This document shows, one piece after another, positions 1 through 9,984 of a stretch of DNA of 64,000 bases; the stretch's first letter is position 1; every line of letters starts with the position of its first letter. The notes beneath the pieces are model-generated. The model searched no databases and had not been told where the DNA came from. It was given only the letters and a program-made list of their open reading frames with translations. A program made the translations under genes and the position numbers. Source of the stretch: Tunturiibacter gelidiferens (GTDB taxonomy: Bacteria > Acidobacteriota > Terriglobia > Terriglobales > Acidobacteriaceae); assembly GCF_014201335.1 (NCBI RefSeq), contig NZ_JACHEB010000006.1, positions 248,001-312,000 of the forward strand, in the 5' to 3' direction.

Positions 1-468
1 GAAGACAGAACGATCCAAAAGAACAGGATTGCCGCGAAAACCCTGAAACATCGGGATCACGATCTGTGCATCGGATCGTCGATATTGATCGATAATTCGA
101 TCGAACGTTTTCGTCCGAACGAATGGCTGATCCGCCAGCACGATCAGCGCGGCTTTTATGTTCTTATCCAAGACGGCCAACCCAGCCCGTAGTGACGTTG
201 CCATTCCCTGACCGTAGTCGGGATTCACGAGTATTCTCAGTTGTCTCGTGGACGACTCTGCAAGCCGTTCGCGGATCGTCTCCGCCGAGGAGCCGAGTAC
301 GAGAACAATCTCATCGACGTTGGAGCCAATAAGATTTCCAAGCGTTCGCTCAAGCACGGTACTGTCGGCCAATGGGAGAAGTTGCTTTGCTTCTCCCATG
401 CGGCTGGAACTGCCGGCAGCCAGAACAATAGCACCCACGCGCGATTCAATTCTTGTCTTCGTCGACAT
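1..468 (-). CDS. MocA/MobA-like nucleotidyltransferase (5' part; gene continues past window start)
   Basis: Reading the minus strand from the ATG at 468 gives an open frame to base 1. It has the nucleotide-binding start of MobA-like NTP transferases (VGAIVLAAGSSSRMGEAKQL, residues 11-30), then LVNPDYGQGMATSLRAGL and LIVLADQPFV, which are characteristic of molybdenum cofactor cytidylyl/guanylyltransferases of the MocA/YgfJ type. Such enzymes transfer CMP or GMP to molybdopterin in the cytoplasm to build the cofactor of xanthine-dehydrogenase-like enzymes. The C-terminus lies outside the window, so CTP versus GTP specificity cannot be judged. It lies 166 bp downstream of the activase gene on the same strand and may or may not be in that operon. 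Family confident, substrate not. Confidence 0.85.
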   Translation of the reverse strand, partial: MSTKTRIESRVGAIVLAAGSSSRMGEAKQLLPLADSTVLERTLGNLIGSNVDEIVLVLGSSAETIRERLAESSTRQLRILVNPDYGQGMATSLRAGLAVLDKNIKAALIVLADQPFVRTKTFDRIIDQYRRSDAQIVIPMFQGFRGNPVLLDRSVF

Positions 469-634
469 GCCTATACCTGAATGCCCCATCCTTTCACGGG
501 CATCCTTATATTGGAAAGTGCAACTATGTTTAGGGAATCGCGCTAACCAATTCACGGCCAGCATACCAACGGTGACTGGCAACAAGCGTTAGGGTTCATA
601 TCTCTAGGCTGGCAAGAGTGGACACTCGCGAAAA

Positions 635-3600
635 CTAGTCTCCTGCCACTGCCATCTCGTAGGAATTCCCTGCCTGGGTTCGAAGTGATTGTTCTAAGGC
701 CGCAAGTTGAGCTTCGATACCCACTTCAGCTGTGCGTCGCTTAACGATGTCCTCGCGATAGCGACGTAGGAAGTAGTCGATTGTCTCCACACGGATGCGG
801 ATAGAACCGGAGGGTTTGTTTTCATCCAAATCCTTGAACGAGAAGTAGGGCGTGCCCGATTGTTCGATGATTCCTTCTATGACCCCGTAGATTGGAGCAT
901 CGTGGCCGCACTTGAAGCTCGAGACCTCGAGAGCAACAAGATTCGGGTGGCGTGCTGTGAACTTCGCCGCCCATACTTTGTGATTGGTGCTGGTCGAATA
1001 ACGATTCTTCCATACATCGCTGATGTCAAGTGGATGTGTGATTAGACCAGCTCGAACTTCGTCACCGAAGAGACGGTCCAACAAATCTTCGTCGAGAGGC
1101 AACGTGCTCTGTGAGAATACGGGGTAACCCAGTTTTTGAAACTCCTCCATGATCTCGTGATTCAGGCCGGGGTCGTGATGGTAGACACGGCCAAGCATGA
1201 CAATACCGATGCGGTCTTCGCGTTCGAGTTGATCGAGGGTCTCTCGCGCCTGTCGGCGAATTTCGGCTTCGCACTCCTGCAAAGATTTGAAGCCGACGGC
1301 GATGGCCCTCTCATTTTCCTCGCGGGCGAGGCCCAGAATGGGGCCCCAGGTCTTGAACATCTGATCGGCACAGAGCCTTTCATCCTGGAGGTTCAGGATC
1401 GGATCGATGTAGAGTACGTTGTTCTCGGCAAAGATATCGCTCTCTTTCATAAATGCAGCCTTGACCGTCTCAGGCGTTGCAGTCACAGTCGGACAAGCGT
1501 TTGAACCAGTGAGGTTTACAAGGTGCGAATGCAGGACGTCGTACATTGGGAACCAGATCGCATTAAGAGGTTTCTTCGCATGCTTGACCGCAAGCAGGTT
1601 GTAGACGTGTGCAATACCGATCTTTGACGGATAGCAGGGATCAATGGCACCCCGGCTAGCGCCCGCGCGATATAGCTCCGGTGTCGTGTAGTCAGAGTAA
1701 ATAATGTTTTCTGACTTCAGTCCGAGGCTGGCAAAGTATGCGTTGAAGAACGGAGCGTAGGTGTATGTGTTCAAGAGACGCGGAATCCCCACACGAAAGT
1801 CCTTGCGCTGCTCCATTCGTGATGCCCGTTCCTTCGTTGTCTTCGAGATGAAGAGTCCCTTGGTACTTGGCATGGCATCCGCGACGAGCTCGACATCACG
1901 CTGACGGAAGACATCATGAGCCGCAATATCGACGTAGTTGGGATTGACGGCTTTGATCTCGTCGATATCCGCTTTGATGTCCTTCATCTCATCGAGGTCT
2001 TCGACAGTTCCCTTTTCACAGGTCGCGATGATGAGGCGCTGTTCGCCTTTTCGAAGAGGAACCTTGGTCTTGCGGGGCTGGAATTCGATTGGCTTTGGCA
2101 GTTCGACAATCTTGTTTGATCCGGGCGTGAGTTGGATCTGAACGAGCGGCTCTATCTTTGCCTTGAACACAGATGCAGAGCTCTGACTTCCACTCGTGCT
2201 GCAAGATCCATGAGATTCGACGGGAGGAAGATTGGCTTGGATGTGTTCAAGTGGCGGCAACGTGTTGAGTACTTCTGCAACCTCTGCGGGAGTCGCGGCG
2301 CGATCCTCGGCAACTGCGTGAACGTGGTTGTGTTCAGAGTTTTGTTGCCCCGTCACATCGACATCGATGAAGGTGCGGAGACAATTGTTTTTGCAGAAGT
2401 AGCAGCGTGTGTCTTCGTTTCGTGTAGTGCGATAGCGAATATTAGCGACTGCTTCGAGACCAACAAATGTGGTCTGCCGACCATTGCGCCATAGACGCAA
2501 AGCTTCCTGGGCCGCGCCGATCGCGCCGGACTCACCGCAGTGTTCGTGAACGATAATCTCCGGCTCTTTGCCATTGGCGCGGAAGCTCGATTTGATGAAA
2601 TCTACCTCGGCCTTGACCACAGCGAGATTATTCTGTGTGCCCCCCTGAAGCACAAAACGCGATCCGAGCGCCGCAAGATTGGGGATACTGGCGACATAGA
2701 GGAAGACATTCTTGGGTAGCACATCTGCGAGACCCGCCAGGATCTCCTCCGATCGCCAACCCTGACGCTGGAAGTTGACGATGTCGGACTGCATGAAGAC
2801 CGCGCATCCGTATCCGAAGGATGGCATGGATTTAGCAGAGAAGGCGAGATCGGCGAACTCCTCCACCTTCAGGCCAAATCCTTCTACAGTCGACTGCAGG
2901 AAGTACCCATTTCCTGCCGAGCACTGTGTGTTCAATTTGAAGTCTTTTACACGGCCATCTTTCAGGACGATGAGTTTGATGTCTTGCCCACCAACATCGA
3001 CGATGACGTGAGGGTCATCATAGAACTTCAGAGCGGACTCAGTGTGGGCCACGGTTTCGACGAGCGCCACGTCCGCATTCAGCACATCTTTGATGATGTC
3101 CTTTGCATAGCCCGTCGAGCCAACGCCTAGCACCTCGAGAGTTGCACCTTTACTCTCGATTTGCTCTCGCAGCTTCTCAAACATCTCGATCGTATCTTGA
3201 ATCGGATTTCCGTTGGAGAGCTGGTAGGTTTTGCAAAGAATCTCTCCGTCTTTGCCCAAGACTACTGCCTTAGTTGAGGTGGACCCACCGTCGATGCCAA
3301 CGAATCCGGAGACGACCTGGCCGGGAAAAAACTCAGCCGGAATAAACTTCTTCTTTTTGTACGCAGATTTGAAGGCAACAAGTTCTGCATCTTCCGCAAC
3401 GAGTCCCTTGCCGCCAGAGATAGCCTTCTCCTCGGCTCGGCCGTAATCAATGTAGTAGAGAAGTTTTTCGACACCAAGATAGCGCCCCACTGCCGGCTCT
3501 TCCTCTTTGCCGAATTCCACCGATCCAAGCGCCGCAAAGTATTGAGCGTTATCAGGAACTTTAATCAGGTCTTCTGGGGCCATGCCCTCGGGGATCTCGA

Positions 3601-4348
3601 CCTTGCGCTCTTTCCACATGCGTGGGATGTTGGTCTGCCACGCCTCGCGCATTCCACGAATAAAACCATTCGGGCCGCCGAGCAGTAAAACATGAGGACG
3701 TAGCGTGTGCCCGCGAGTGAGTACACTGAGATTTTGCAACACGATAGCTTCGAAGAGAGAGGCCATCAATTCGTCGGGCGGCGTGCCGGTTTTCTGCAGA
3801 CCATTGATGTCGGTCTCGGCAAAAACCCCACACTTCCCTGCTACTTTGTGGAGCTTGATATCGTGATATCCCTGGTTCGCGAGTTCTACAGCAGGAATTT
3901 TTAGCTTGGCGTTGATCTTGTCGATGACCGCTCCGGTTCCGCCCGCACACTTGTCGTTCATCGATGGAATCTTCTTCTTGCGCCCAGTCTCTTCGTCGTC
4001 TTTGAAGACAATGATCTTCGCGTCCTGACCGCCTAATTCAATGACAGAGTACACCTCGGGGTGCAGCTTCTCTACGGCGAGCGAGACGGCGTGAACCTCC
4101 TGGACGAACTTTGCACCGATCATCTCAGCGATTGTTCCACCACCTGATCCCGTGATAAAGATGCGTGTATTTGCGGGAGAGATTCCTGTGTCGGCCTCCA
4201 TGCGACGCAAGAACTCGAGAACCTTTTCTGGTTGGCGGGTCTCGTGACGTTGATAGTCCTGCCAGATGGTCTTGTCGGACGCGGCATCGACCACAATCGC
4301 CTTAACAGTTGTAGAACCTACATCCAGGCCAACCCAAAATTCCTGCAT
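635..4348 (-). CDS. Tandem acyl-CoA dehydratase activase (BcrA/BadF/HgdC-type ATPase, DUF2229)
   Basis: A 1237-residue protein with two ASKHA ATPase modules. The first begins GLDVGSTTVKAIVVD near residue 6 and carries the cysteine pair KCAGGTG / GKCGVFAETD; in HgdC-type activases such cysteines hold a [4Fe-4S] cluster between two subunits. The second begins GIDGGSTSTKAVVLG and carries TQCSAGNG / GYGCAVF. A short cysteine motif (CYFCKNNC) follows, then a DUF2229-like C-terminal half with GAIDPCYPSKIG. Known relatives hydrolyse ATP to push low-potential electrons into 2-hydroxyacyl-CoA dehydratases, benzoyl-CoA reductases or double-cubane-cluster proteins. The start at 4348 is chosen over the longer frame to 4483 because GGAGGAAA precedes it and the ATPase fold begins at once; the longer frame would overlap the upstream gene. 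Likely electron donor to the 4399-6186 product. Substrate unknown. Confidence 0.88.
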   Translation of the reverse strand: MQEFWVGLDVGSTTVKAIVVDAASDKTIWQDYQRHETRQPEKVLEFLRRMEADTGISPANTRIFITGSGGGTIAEMIGAKFVQEVHAVSLAVEKLHPEVYSVIELGGQDAKIIVFKDDEETGRKKKIPSMNDKCAGGTGAVIDKINAKLKIPAVELANQGYHDIKLHKVAGKCGVFAETDINGLQKTGTPPDELMASLFEAIVLQNLSVLTRGHTLRPHVLLLGGPNGFIRGMREAWQTNIPRMWKERKVEIPEGMAPEDLIKVPDNAQYFAALGSVEFGKEEEPAVGRYLGVEKLLYYIDYGRAEEKAISGGKGLVAEDAELVAFKSAYKKKKFIPAEFFPGQVVSGFVGIDGGSTSTKAVVLGKDGEILCKTYQLSNGNPIQDTIEMFEKLREQIESKGATLEVLGVGSTGYAKDIIKDVLNADVALVETVAHTESALKFYDDPHVIVDVGGQDIKLIVLKDGRVKDFKLNTQCSAGNGYFLQSTVEGFGLKVEEFADLAFSAKSMPSFGYGCAVFMQSDIVNFQRQGWRSEEILAGLADVLPKNVFLYVASIPNLAALGSRFVLQGGTQNNLAVVKAEVDFIKSSFRANGKEPEIIVHEHCGESGAIGAAQEALRLWRNGRQTTFVGLEAVANIRYRTTRNEDTRCYFCKNNCLRTFIDVDVTGQQNSEHNHVHAVAEDRAATPAEVAEVLNTLPPLEHIQANLPPVESHGSCSTSGSQSSASVFKAKIEPLVQIQLTPGSNKIVELPKPIEFQPRKTKVPLRKGEQRLIIATCEKGTVEDLDEMKDIKADIDEIKAVNPNYVDIAAHDVFRQRDVELVADAMPSTKGLFISKTTKERASRMEQRKDFRVGIPRLLNTYTYAPFFNAYFASLGLKSENIIYSDYTTPELYRAGASRGAIDPCYPSKIGIAHVYNLLAVKHAKKPLNAIWFPMYDVLHSHLVNLTGSNACPTVTATPETVKAAFMKESDIFAENNVLYIDPILNLQDERLCADQMFKTWGPILGLAREENERAIAVGFKSLQECEAEIRRQARETLDQLEREDRIGIVMLGRVYHHDPGLNHEIMEEFQKLGYPVFSQSTLPLDEDLLDRLFGDEVRAGLITHPLDISDVWKNRYSTSTNHKVWAAKFTARHPNLVALEVSSFKCGHDAPIYGVIEGIIEQSGTPYFSFKDLDENKPSGSIRIRVETIDYFLRRYREDIVKRRTAEVGIEAQLAALEQSLRTQAGNSYEMAVAGD

Positions 4349-4398
4349 CCCGTTTCCTCCGCGACTTCTACGTGGTGGACAAAAGTTGCAGCCGCCGA

Positions 4399-6186
4399 CT
4401 ACGCGACTCGCTGTAACCGTGCGGAAACCCGAGTCGACCGACGATAAGCACCATCTTTGTCGATCAAATCGCTCACATGCCACGCGAACTGCGCAGCGGT
4501 TCCGGCAAGACCTTTCCGATGGGGCACCTTGTAAAGCGCTTGTTTGAGAGCCGGATGCTGATCGACGTAGTTTCGTAACTCTTCGAGAGACTTTCCGGTC
4601 TCCTGCAATACACCGTCGAACTCTGCACGCGCCTTAGCCTTAGCCTCTGCTAGCGCCATCTGAACCCGGCTATGCGCGTTCACTTCACCTTCACCGGAGG
4701 TCTCGACCGGCAGGAAGATCATGTCTTTGTATTTGTTCACGACTCGGGACTGAACTCCATCGGATTGCGTGGATGGCATGCAGCCAAACGGTTTGAGAGC
4801 GAGGACCATGTGGCATAGATGGTTCACGGTGTAATAGACGTTTTTACCGACTTCCATGTAACCCTCACCACCGCGGGCGAGTTGATGGTAGAAGGGATGC
4901 GCCAGACGGGAGAGCTCCTTCTGCGGAATTAGGTGGTGGGCTGTGTCCCCCATATGTTTGATCGTACGGTGATAGAAGAAATTCCACATGGCGCTACCTG
5001 CGCTCAGTCCTCCAGTCTTCTTGAAGACTTTAAAGTCGTTCGCGAGACGCTTCTTCAGCTCATACCACTTGGGATCGCGATAGGGAGCTTCCGCGTCGGC
5101 TCGAGCCTTCGCGCCTTCTTTGGCGACGTACATCATATAGGCGATCCAAGTGGCAATCGGCTCAACCAAGACTTGTGCACCTTCCTTCTCGAGGAAGGCA
5201 AACATGTTGAAGTTGCCGTCACCTTCCGTTGTCTGCGCCCAGAATTCACCAGTGATTTTGATGACCGGCTTCACACGCAGACGGTCCACTTCGATCGCAT
5301 TGATGCTGTCGCGACAAGTATGAAGTGCATCCACATATTCCTTGCCGTATAGATTGTGGCCGATCTTCCCAAGGGTGCAGCTGATGCCTGCGAGCTTTCC
5401 ACTCTTCTCAAGATAAGGTTTGGCCCACGTCGGTGCTGCATCCATAATGTGCCAGCGCTTGCGGTCGCGGAGCGTATCAGTCAACGTCTTCACGGAGTCC
5501 TGAATGACTCGGTCGGTCTCTCCTTTGTTCACCTCAAACGGACGCACCTGGTATACCAGTTCATTGATGACATCCCCGAGGTTGAGCGCATTTAACATTC
5601 CCATGCCGAAATCGACCGAGAACTTCAGACCGGGCTCCCCGCTCGCAGCCTTGATGCCGTCTGTTTGCTGGAACAACAAGACGCGGAAACCGTCGAAGCC
5701 TGCGTTATGAAGAGCAAATCGGTACTCTGCTTCATACATACCGAATCGGCATGGACCGCAGGAACCGGCCGTGAAGAAGACGTAGTTGTCGATAATTTGT
5801 TTACGAGTCTCGCCTTGCTGTTCGAGCATTTGAAGATGACGAACTAGATTGCCTACAGTAAAGTAGGTCGGATTGCATTGTCCGTTATTGCCGAACTCCT
5901 TTCCGGCTTGAAAATCGGCGACGACTGGAGTGGGAATGTTTTCGCACCGATAGCCGCTGCCGTGGAAAACGGCTTTGATCATCTCTTCGTGCTTCCATGT
6001 AAGGCCACCAAAGAGAATCGTGACATAGTCGCGCTCATTCGCAGTGAACGTTCGTTCAACCGGCTTCTTGAACTCGCGCATACGTGCCAAACCAGCTTCA
6101 GCACGAAGACGTGCTCGTTCGGCGTCGATACGAGCCTGAATCTCTACTTCGAAGTCTGTCTGAACGATCTCTTGGATCTCCGGCAT
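4399..6186 (-). CDS. 2-hydroxyacyl-CoA dehydratase-like Fe-S protein
   Basis: A 595-residue protein of the HgdB/BcrC-like fold. Likely cluster cysteines are in NGQCNPTYF, GSCGPCRFGMYE, GISCTLGKIG and PFGCMPSTQSDG. Family members bind [4Fe-4S] or double-cubane [8Fe-9S] clusters and are reduced by an HgdC-type activase; the activase is the next gene downstream, 50 bp away. Residues 10-45 are a charged helix typical of the activase-associated subfamily. The second ATG (6186) is preferred over 6192 because the AAGGAG ribosome site directly abuts the first ATG but lies 6 nt from the second. Second gene of the sigma-54-driven operon. It could be a dehydratase, a double-cubane-cluster reductase of small molecules, or an uncharacterised activity; the sequence does not decide. 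Confidence 0.85.
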   Translation of the reverse strand: MPEIQEIVQTDFEVEIQARIDAERARLRAEAGLARMREFKKPVERTFTANERDYVTILFGGLTWKHEEMIKAVFHGSGYRCENIPTPVVADFQAGKEFGNNGQCNPTYFTVGNLVRHLQMLEQQGETRKQIIDNYVFFTAGSCGPCRFGMYEAEYRFALHNAGFDGFRVLLFQQTDGIKAASGEPGLKFSVDFGMGMLNALNLGDVINELVYQVRPFEVNKGETDRVIQDSVKTLTDTLRDRKRWHIMDAAPTWAKPYLEKSGKLAGISCTLGKIGHNLYGKEYVDALHTCRDSINAIEVDRLRVKPVIKITGEFWAQTTEGDGNFNMFAFLEKEGAQVLVEPIATWIAYMMYVAKEGAKARADAEAPYRDPKWYELKKRLANDFKVFKKTGGLSAGSAMWNFFYHRTIKHMGDTAHHLIPQKELSRLAHPFYHQLARGGEGYMEVGKNVYYTVNHLCHMVLALKPFGCMPSTQSDGVQSRVVNKYKDMIFLPVETSGEGEVNAHSRVQMALAEAKAKARAEFDGVLQETGKSLEELRNYVDQHPALKQALYKVPHRKGLAGTAAQFAWHVSDLIDKDGAYRRSTRVSARLQRVA

Positions 6187-6251
6187 TGGCATCTCCTTAT
6201 GCTTACTGTGTCGTTTCTTTTATCGTGTCGATGATTGGGAATCGCTCGGCA

Positions 6252-7538
6252 TTACATCTGACCCTTCGCTCCCTGGAAGCCGTTCGCAAGTTGCTTAAAG
6301 AAATACTTGATAACACGCTGGTCGTTGTAGCACCAACCCAAGATGTGGTTGAGCGTCGAGAAGCAGTGGGTCTGGCAGGTCTCTTTCTGATGGTCGAGTT
6401 GCTTGGTCTCGAATTTGTGATTGCCGACCACGCCCCAGTCATAGCTGGCCGTATACATTGGGAAGCATGGTGCTAAGGTTCCATCGACGCGAATAATCAT
6501 TGAATTTTGCCCGGCGCGGCAGTTCCAGGGGAAGTGATTCCCTTTCATGAAATCGACCATCTGCCAAAGCCGCGCGTTCGAGTTCACCATCTTGTATCCG
6601 GAGTCCTGCTTTTCGGTCAGCCACTGAATCGTCTCTTCCACAGCCGGCCAATCGTCTTTCGTGATGTAGGTCACGTTGTTGGCGGCGTGTTTGAAGTGTT
6701 CGTCTTGCTCAAGAAGCGGAGATTCGTTGATGTGATAATCCGTGGCAATACCGTTATCGTGCGCTATTTCGGTTAGCTGCCGAACGTCATCGAGGTTGTT
6801 TCGACAGATGTTGATGTTGAGAAAGACCGAATAGCCGTAGCCGTATTGCTTTCGAACCAGGTAGTCGAACTGTTTGCGTATCGGGACGAGTGCCTTCGGT
6901 AGACCTTCTTTCAAATCAACCGCGTCGACAGCGATGTTGAAGGTGGAGATGCCTGCGTCAGCCAATTTATCGATGACGTCAGTACGCAAGAGGCGGGCGT
7001 TCGTTGGGAGATAGATCCAGAAGTTCTTTTTAGCCGCGTAGTAGGTAATGCGCTGAATCAAATCAGGCCTAAGGAGAGGTTCGCCTCCCATGTAGGCGAG
7101 CACCCGACAGCCTGTGCCGTGAAGCCAATCAATCGATCGCTTCGCCGTGTCCTCACTCATCCCCTTCACTTTATTGTCGAAAGCCCAGCAGTAGTGGCAG
7201 TCGAGATTGCACTTGAACTCCGTAAAGAGGTAGGAAATGAGCGGGTGAAAGTCGCCTTCTGTGACCCTTGAACGGATGTAAGGGAAAAGCCACCCCTGCA
7301 TCGCGTGATAGATCTGTCCTGGGCCCCATTTGCGCTTTTCTGGGGGTGTCCAGGTATCGTTCCAATCGATTGGAGCCAGAAGTTCGGGGTGCTGCGGGAA
7401 CACGGGATCGGGAAAAGTCTGCGGTGTTCCGATGGGTTGTAGCCCCGGCAGGCTTGGGGTGGGTTTGGTAAGTAGGTCGTGCAACGGAACATCGAGTCTG
7501 AAGCTCGGTGCCGGTTCGGTGTGTTCCTCCAAATGCAT
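6252..7538 (-). CDS. Radical SAM protein with SPASM-like C-terminal cysteines
   Basis: A 428-residue protein. The radical SAM signature CNLDCHYCW (CX3CX2C) binds the catalytic [4Fe-4S] cluster and follows FTEFK near residue 110; MGGEPLLRPD is the SAM-binding GGE motif. The C-terminal third has cysteines in WNCRAGQ, APCFPM, ETCQTHC and GWCYND, in a SPASM/twitch-like arrangement that usually holds auxiliary clusters. Such enzymes often modify peptides, proteins or cofactors. First gene of the operon: AGGGGG lies 6 nt before the ATG, and a near-perfect -24/-12 promoter lies about 70 bp upstream. It may mature the Fe-S partner or make a cofactor for it, but this is context inference only. Divergent from the sigma-54 activator gene. 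Confidence 0.85.
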   Translation of the reverse strand: MHLEEHTEPAPSFRLDVPLHDLLTKPTPSLPGLQPIGTPQTFPDPVFPQHPELLAPIDWNDTWTPPEKRKWGPGQIYHAMQGWLFPYIRSRVTEGDFHPLISYLFTEFKCNLDCHYCWAFDNKVKGMSEDTAKRSIDWLHGTGCRVLAYMGGEPLLRPDLIQRITYYAAKKNFWIYLPTNARLLRTDVIDKLADAGISTFNIAVDAVDLKEGLPKALVPIRKQFDYLVRKQYGYGYSVFLNINICRNNLDDVRQLTEIAHDNGIATDYHINESPLLEQDEHFKHAANNVTYITKDDWPAVEETIQWLTEKQDSGYKMVNSNARLWQMVDFMKGNHFPWNCRAGQNSMIIRVDGTLAPCFPMYTASYDWGVVGNHKFETKQLDHQKETCQTHCFSTLNHILGWCYNDQRVIKYFFKQLANGFQGAKGQM

Positions 7539-7607
7539 CCGGTTCCCCCTAAATAAATACGCTGGTTAGGATTGACAAGAGATGAGGCGTACAGTTGATT
7601 GACCCTA

Positions 7608-7623
7608 AGCAAGCGAAGTGCCA
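7608..7623 (-). promoter_or_regulatory. Sigma-54 (-24/-12) promoter of the radical SAM/activase operon
   Basis: On the minus strand the site reads TGGCACTTCGCTTGCT, matching the sigma-54 consensus TGGCAC-N5-TTGC with invariant GG and GC at the right spacing. Predicted transcription start is about 7597, giving a leader of about 60 nt before the radical SAM ATG at 7538. The sigma-54 activator gene is divergent and adjacent, and palindromic activator sites lie about 100-140 bp upstream. Seen directly in the sequence; function inferred. Confidence 0.88.
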
Positions 7624-7715
7624 GAAACATCAATACCTCTTCCGTTGTAAATTATTGATGACGAAGGGAGTGCGGTTGAGATCTGAGTCGCGCAGTGCTG
7701 AAACACAGTTTTCAA

Positions 7716-7750
7716 TGCCAGCTTATTGGCTGTATGCCAAACTATTGGCA
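7716..7750. promoter_or_regulatory. Tandem 16-bp palindromes: upstream activator sites (UAS) for the sigma-54 regulator
   Basis: Two dyads lie side by side. Site 1 (7716-7731) is TGCCA-N6-TGGC(T), slightly imperfect. Site 2 (7735-7750) is a perfect TGCCAA-ACTA-TTGGCA. Their centres are 19 bp apart, about two helical turns, which suits cooperative binding of two dimers of a Fis-type HTH protein. They stand about 100-140 bp upstream of the -24/-12 promoter and about 100 bp before the chosen start of the regulator gene, so autoregulation is possible. An equivalent pair lies downstream of the regulator gene. Confidence 0.82.
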
Positions 7751-7845
7751 GTCGTATGTGGTCAAGCCGACCCGACTGGGTGCCTTTCGTTGATGCTGTA
7801 AAGGGTTGCCACCTTATCGCCTGTAATTTCATCTATCAAAGATTG

Positions 7846-9966
7846 ATGGAAGAAGGGAATTATGAGCCGGATATGAGGAGTTCACCTCTTCGCCGCGTTT
7901 CCTCTGTCGATACCGCCCCAGAGGTGGAACAGCTTGGGGATCTTTTGCGCTTCGCACGAAGTCTCGATGCGTATCGCGATCCCGAGCGACTTCTGTGTTC
8001 CCTGCCCGCAGAACTATCCTCCGTCACAGGTTCAAATACCATCGCTTTGATTCATGTAAATGGCGGCGATTCATCATGGTATGCGGTCGACGCTGACGGG
8101 CTCACAATCAATCTCCAACCCGAGTTGCCGCAATGGCGAGCTGAAATCGAGGAGTTTTTGTCTGGACACCCGCAGCCAGCGGTCGTCACGTCCCTAGATC
8201 AGGAAGCTAGATTTCCTGCCGTCTTTCGATTCTTCCGAGCACACGGAAACCAGTCGCTTTGCCTTCTTCCTCTCGATAGAACACCCTGTGGACTGGGAGC
8301 TATCTGCTTTGCTAAAAAGCAAGATGATGGCTTTTCTGAGAAGGAGGTTAGCCTTCTCTTTCTCCTGGCGGATTATGTCGGGTTAGCAATCGATGACAGG
8401 CTAAACCTCGCACACTCAGAGGCTGCTAGAGCTCAGCTGGCGAGCGAACAAACGAAGCTCAATCTTTTTCTCGATCTTAACAATAGCGTTGTGTCCAATC
8501 TGGACTTGGGGGAGATGCTCCGTTCAGTTTCGCCAAATATTCGCAAGACCATGCGGCTGGAAGGCGTGGCGGTGATCCTGCCTGATGCAACAGCTGAGCA
8601 TCTTCTACTTTATGCGGTGGATTTTCCAGATGGGAAAGGCGAGTTGCTTCAGGATCTGTCGAAGCCACTCGAAGGGTCGCTCGCTGGGCAGGTCTTTCGC
8701 TCCGGAAAGCCTTGGATTGGAGATCTTGAAGAAGGGAGCCAATCGGGCTTTGGCAACATCGTCCGCCATGGAGAGGGCTCGATCAGTATCTGCTTGCTTC
8801 CGCTGCTTCGCTGCAGGAATGTGTTAGGTGTCCTTTGTTTAGTCAGGGCACAGAAGAGCGCGTTCCTGCGAGAGGATGTTGAGTTTCTCTCGCAAATCGC
8901 AGGTCAAGTAGCTATTGCTATCGACAATGCGTTTGCCTATCGACGCATTACCGAGCTTTCAGACAAGCTTACGCAGGAGAAGCTCTATCTGGAAGATGAG
9001 ATTCGCAGCGAGCTCAACTTCGAGGAGATCATTGGGAACAGCGCTGTGCTTCGGCAGGTGCTGCGCCAAGTTGAAGCAGTTGCGCCGACCAATTCAACGG
9101 TTCTTATTCAGGGTGAGACAGGAAGCGGAAAGGAACTCATCGCTCGCGCTGTGCATAACCTCAGCCGCCGCCGTACCCATCCTTTTGTGAAGCTGAATTG
9201 CGCTGCGATTCCGACCGGCTTGCTGGAGAGTGAACTCTTTGGACATGAAAAAGGGGCATTTACTGGCGCAATCGCACAAAGAATGGGCCGATTCGAGTTG
9301 GCGTCGCAAGGGACCATATTTCTCGATGAAGTGAGTGAGATTCCACTGGAACTCCAGCCGAAGCTGCTTCGTGTCCTGCAGGAACGAGAGTTCGAACGGT
9401 TGGGAAACTCGCGCACCTTACGCACAGATGCGCGTTTGATCGCAGCGACAAACCGCAATCTCAACGCGATGGTGGAAGAACAGACTTTCCGGTCCGATTT
9501 GTTTTATCGACTAAATGTCTTCCCCATCCACGTCCCGCCCCTTAGAGAACGCAAGGAAGATATACCCTTTCTCGTGAGACACTTCGCACAACATTTTGCG
9601 CGCAACATGTCTAAAGAGATTGACACGATTTCAACGGAGACTATGAATGCAATGGTCAGCTATCCGTGGCCCGGAAATATTCGTGAGCTCCAAAATGTCA
9701 TCGAGCGGGCGGTCATCCTGTCGAAGGGCCCAGAACTTCTGGTGCCGCTGGACGGCCTGAAGTTGAAAAACGCCGAAATGAGCGTCCAAACGAATGGAGC
9801 CACGACCCTGGAAGAGATCGAACGAAAGCATATCTTATCGATCCTGGAGCAAACCAACTGGGTTTTCGCAGGGCCGAATGGCGCTGCCGCACGACTCGGA
9901 TTAAAGCGTCCCACCCTGCAGTTTCGCATGCAGAAATTGGGAATCTCGCGTCCCAGAAAATCCTGA
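7846..9966 (+). CDS. Sigma-54-dependent transcriptional activator (GAF-GAF-AAA+-Fis HTH, FhlA/NorR-like)
   Basis: A 706-residue enhancer-binding protein. Two GAF-like sensor regions (about residues 30-185 and 210-360) precede an AAA+ domain with Walker A GETGSGKE (423-430) and the sigma-54 contact loop GAFTGA (470-475). The C-terminal Fis-type HTH (about 660-706) has the FhlA-like pattern [20 protein letters not shown]. No receiver domain is present, so it probably senses a small ligand or redox state through the GAF domains instead of being phosphorylated. The frame is open back to 7726, but that would include the palindromic sites; 7846 is preferred, with 7873 as an alternative start. It probably drives both the divergent radical SAM/activase operon and the downstream STAS/secreted-protein genes. 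Confidence 0.93.
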   Translation: MEEGNYEPDMRSSPLRRVSSVDTAPEVEQLGDLLRFARSLDAYRDPERLLCSLPAELSSVTGSNTIALIHVNGGDSSWYAVDADGLTINLQPELPQWRAEIEEFLSGHPQPAVVTSLDQEARFPAVFRFFRAHGNQSLCLLPLDRTPCGLGAICFAKKQDDGFSEKEVSLLFLLADYVGLAIDDRLNLAHSEAARAQLASEQTKLNLFLDLNNSVVSNLDLGEMLRSVSPNIRKTMRLEGVAVILPDATAEHLLLYAVDFPDGKGELLQDLSKPLEGSLAGQVFRSGKPWIGDLEEGSQSGFGNIVRHGEGSISICLLPLLRCRNVLGVLCLVRAQKSAFLREDVEFLSQIAGQVAIAIDNAFAYRRITELSDKLTQEKLYLEDEIRSELNFEEIIGNSAVLRQVLRQVEAVAPTNSTVLIQGETGSGKELIARAVHNLSRRRTHPFVKLNCAAIPTGLLESELFGHEKGAFTGAIAQRMGRFELASQGTIFLDEVSEIPLELQPKLLRVLQEREFERLGNSRTLRTDARLIAATNRNLNAMVEEQTFRSDLFYRLNVFPIHVPPLRERKEDIPFLVRHFAQHFARNMSKEIDTISTETMNAMVSYPWPGNIRELQNVIERAVILSKGPELLVPLDGLKLKNAEMSVQTNGATTLEEIERKHILSILEQTNWVFAGPNGAAARLGLKRPTLQFRMQKLGISRPRKS

Positions 9967-9984
9967 AGAAATCCACCATATTTG

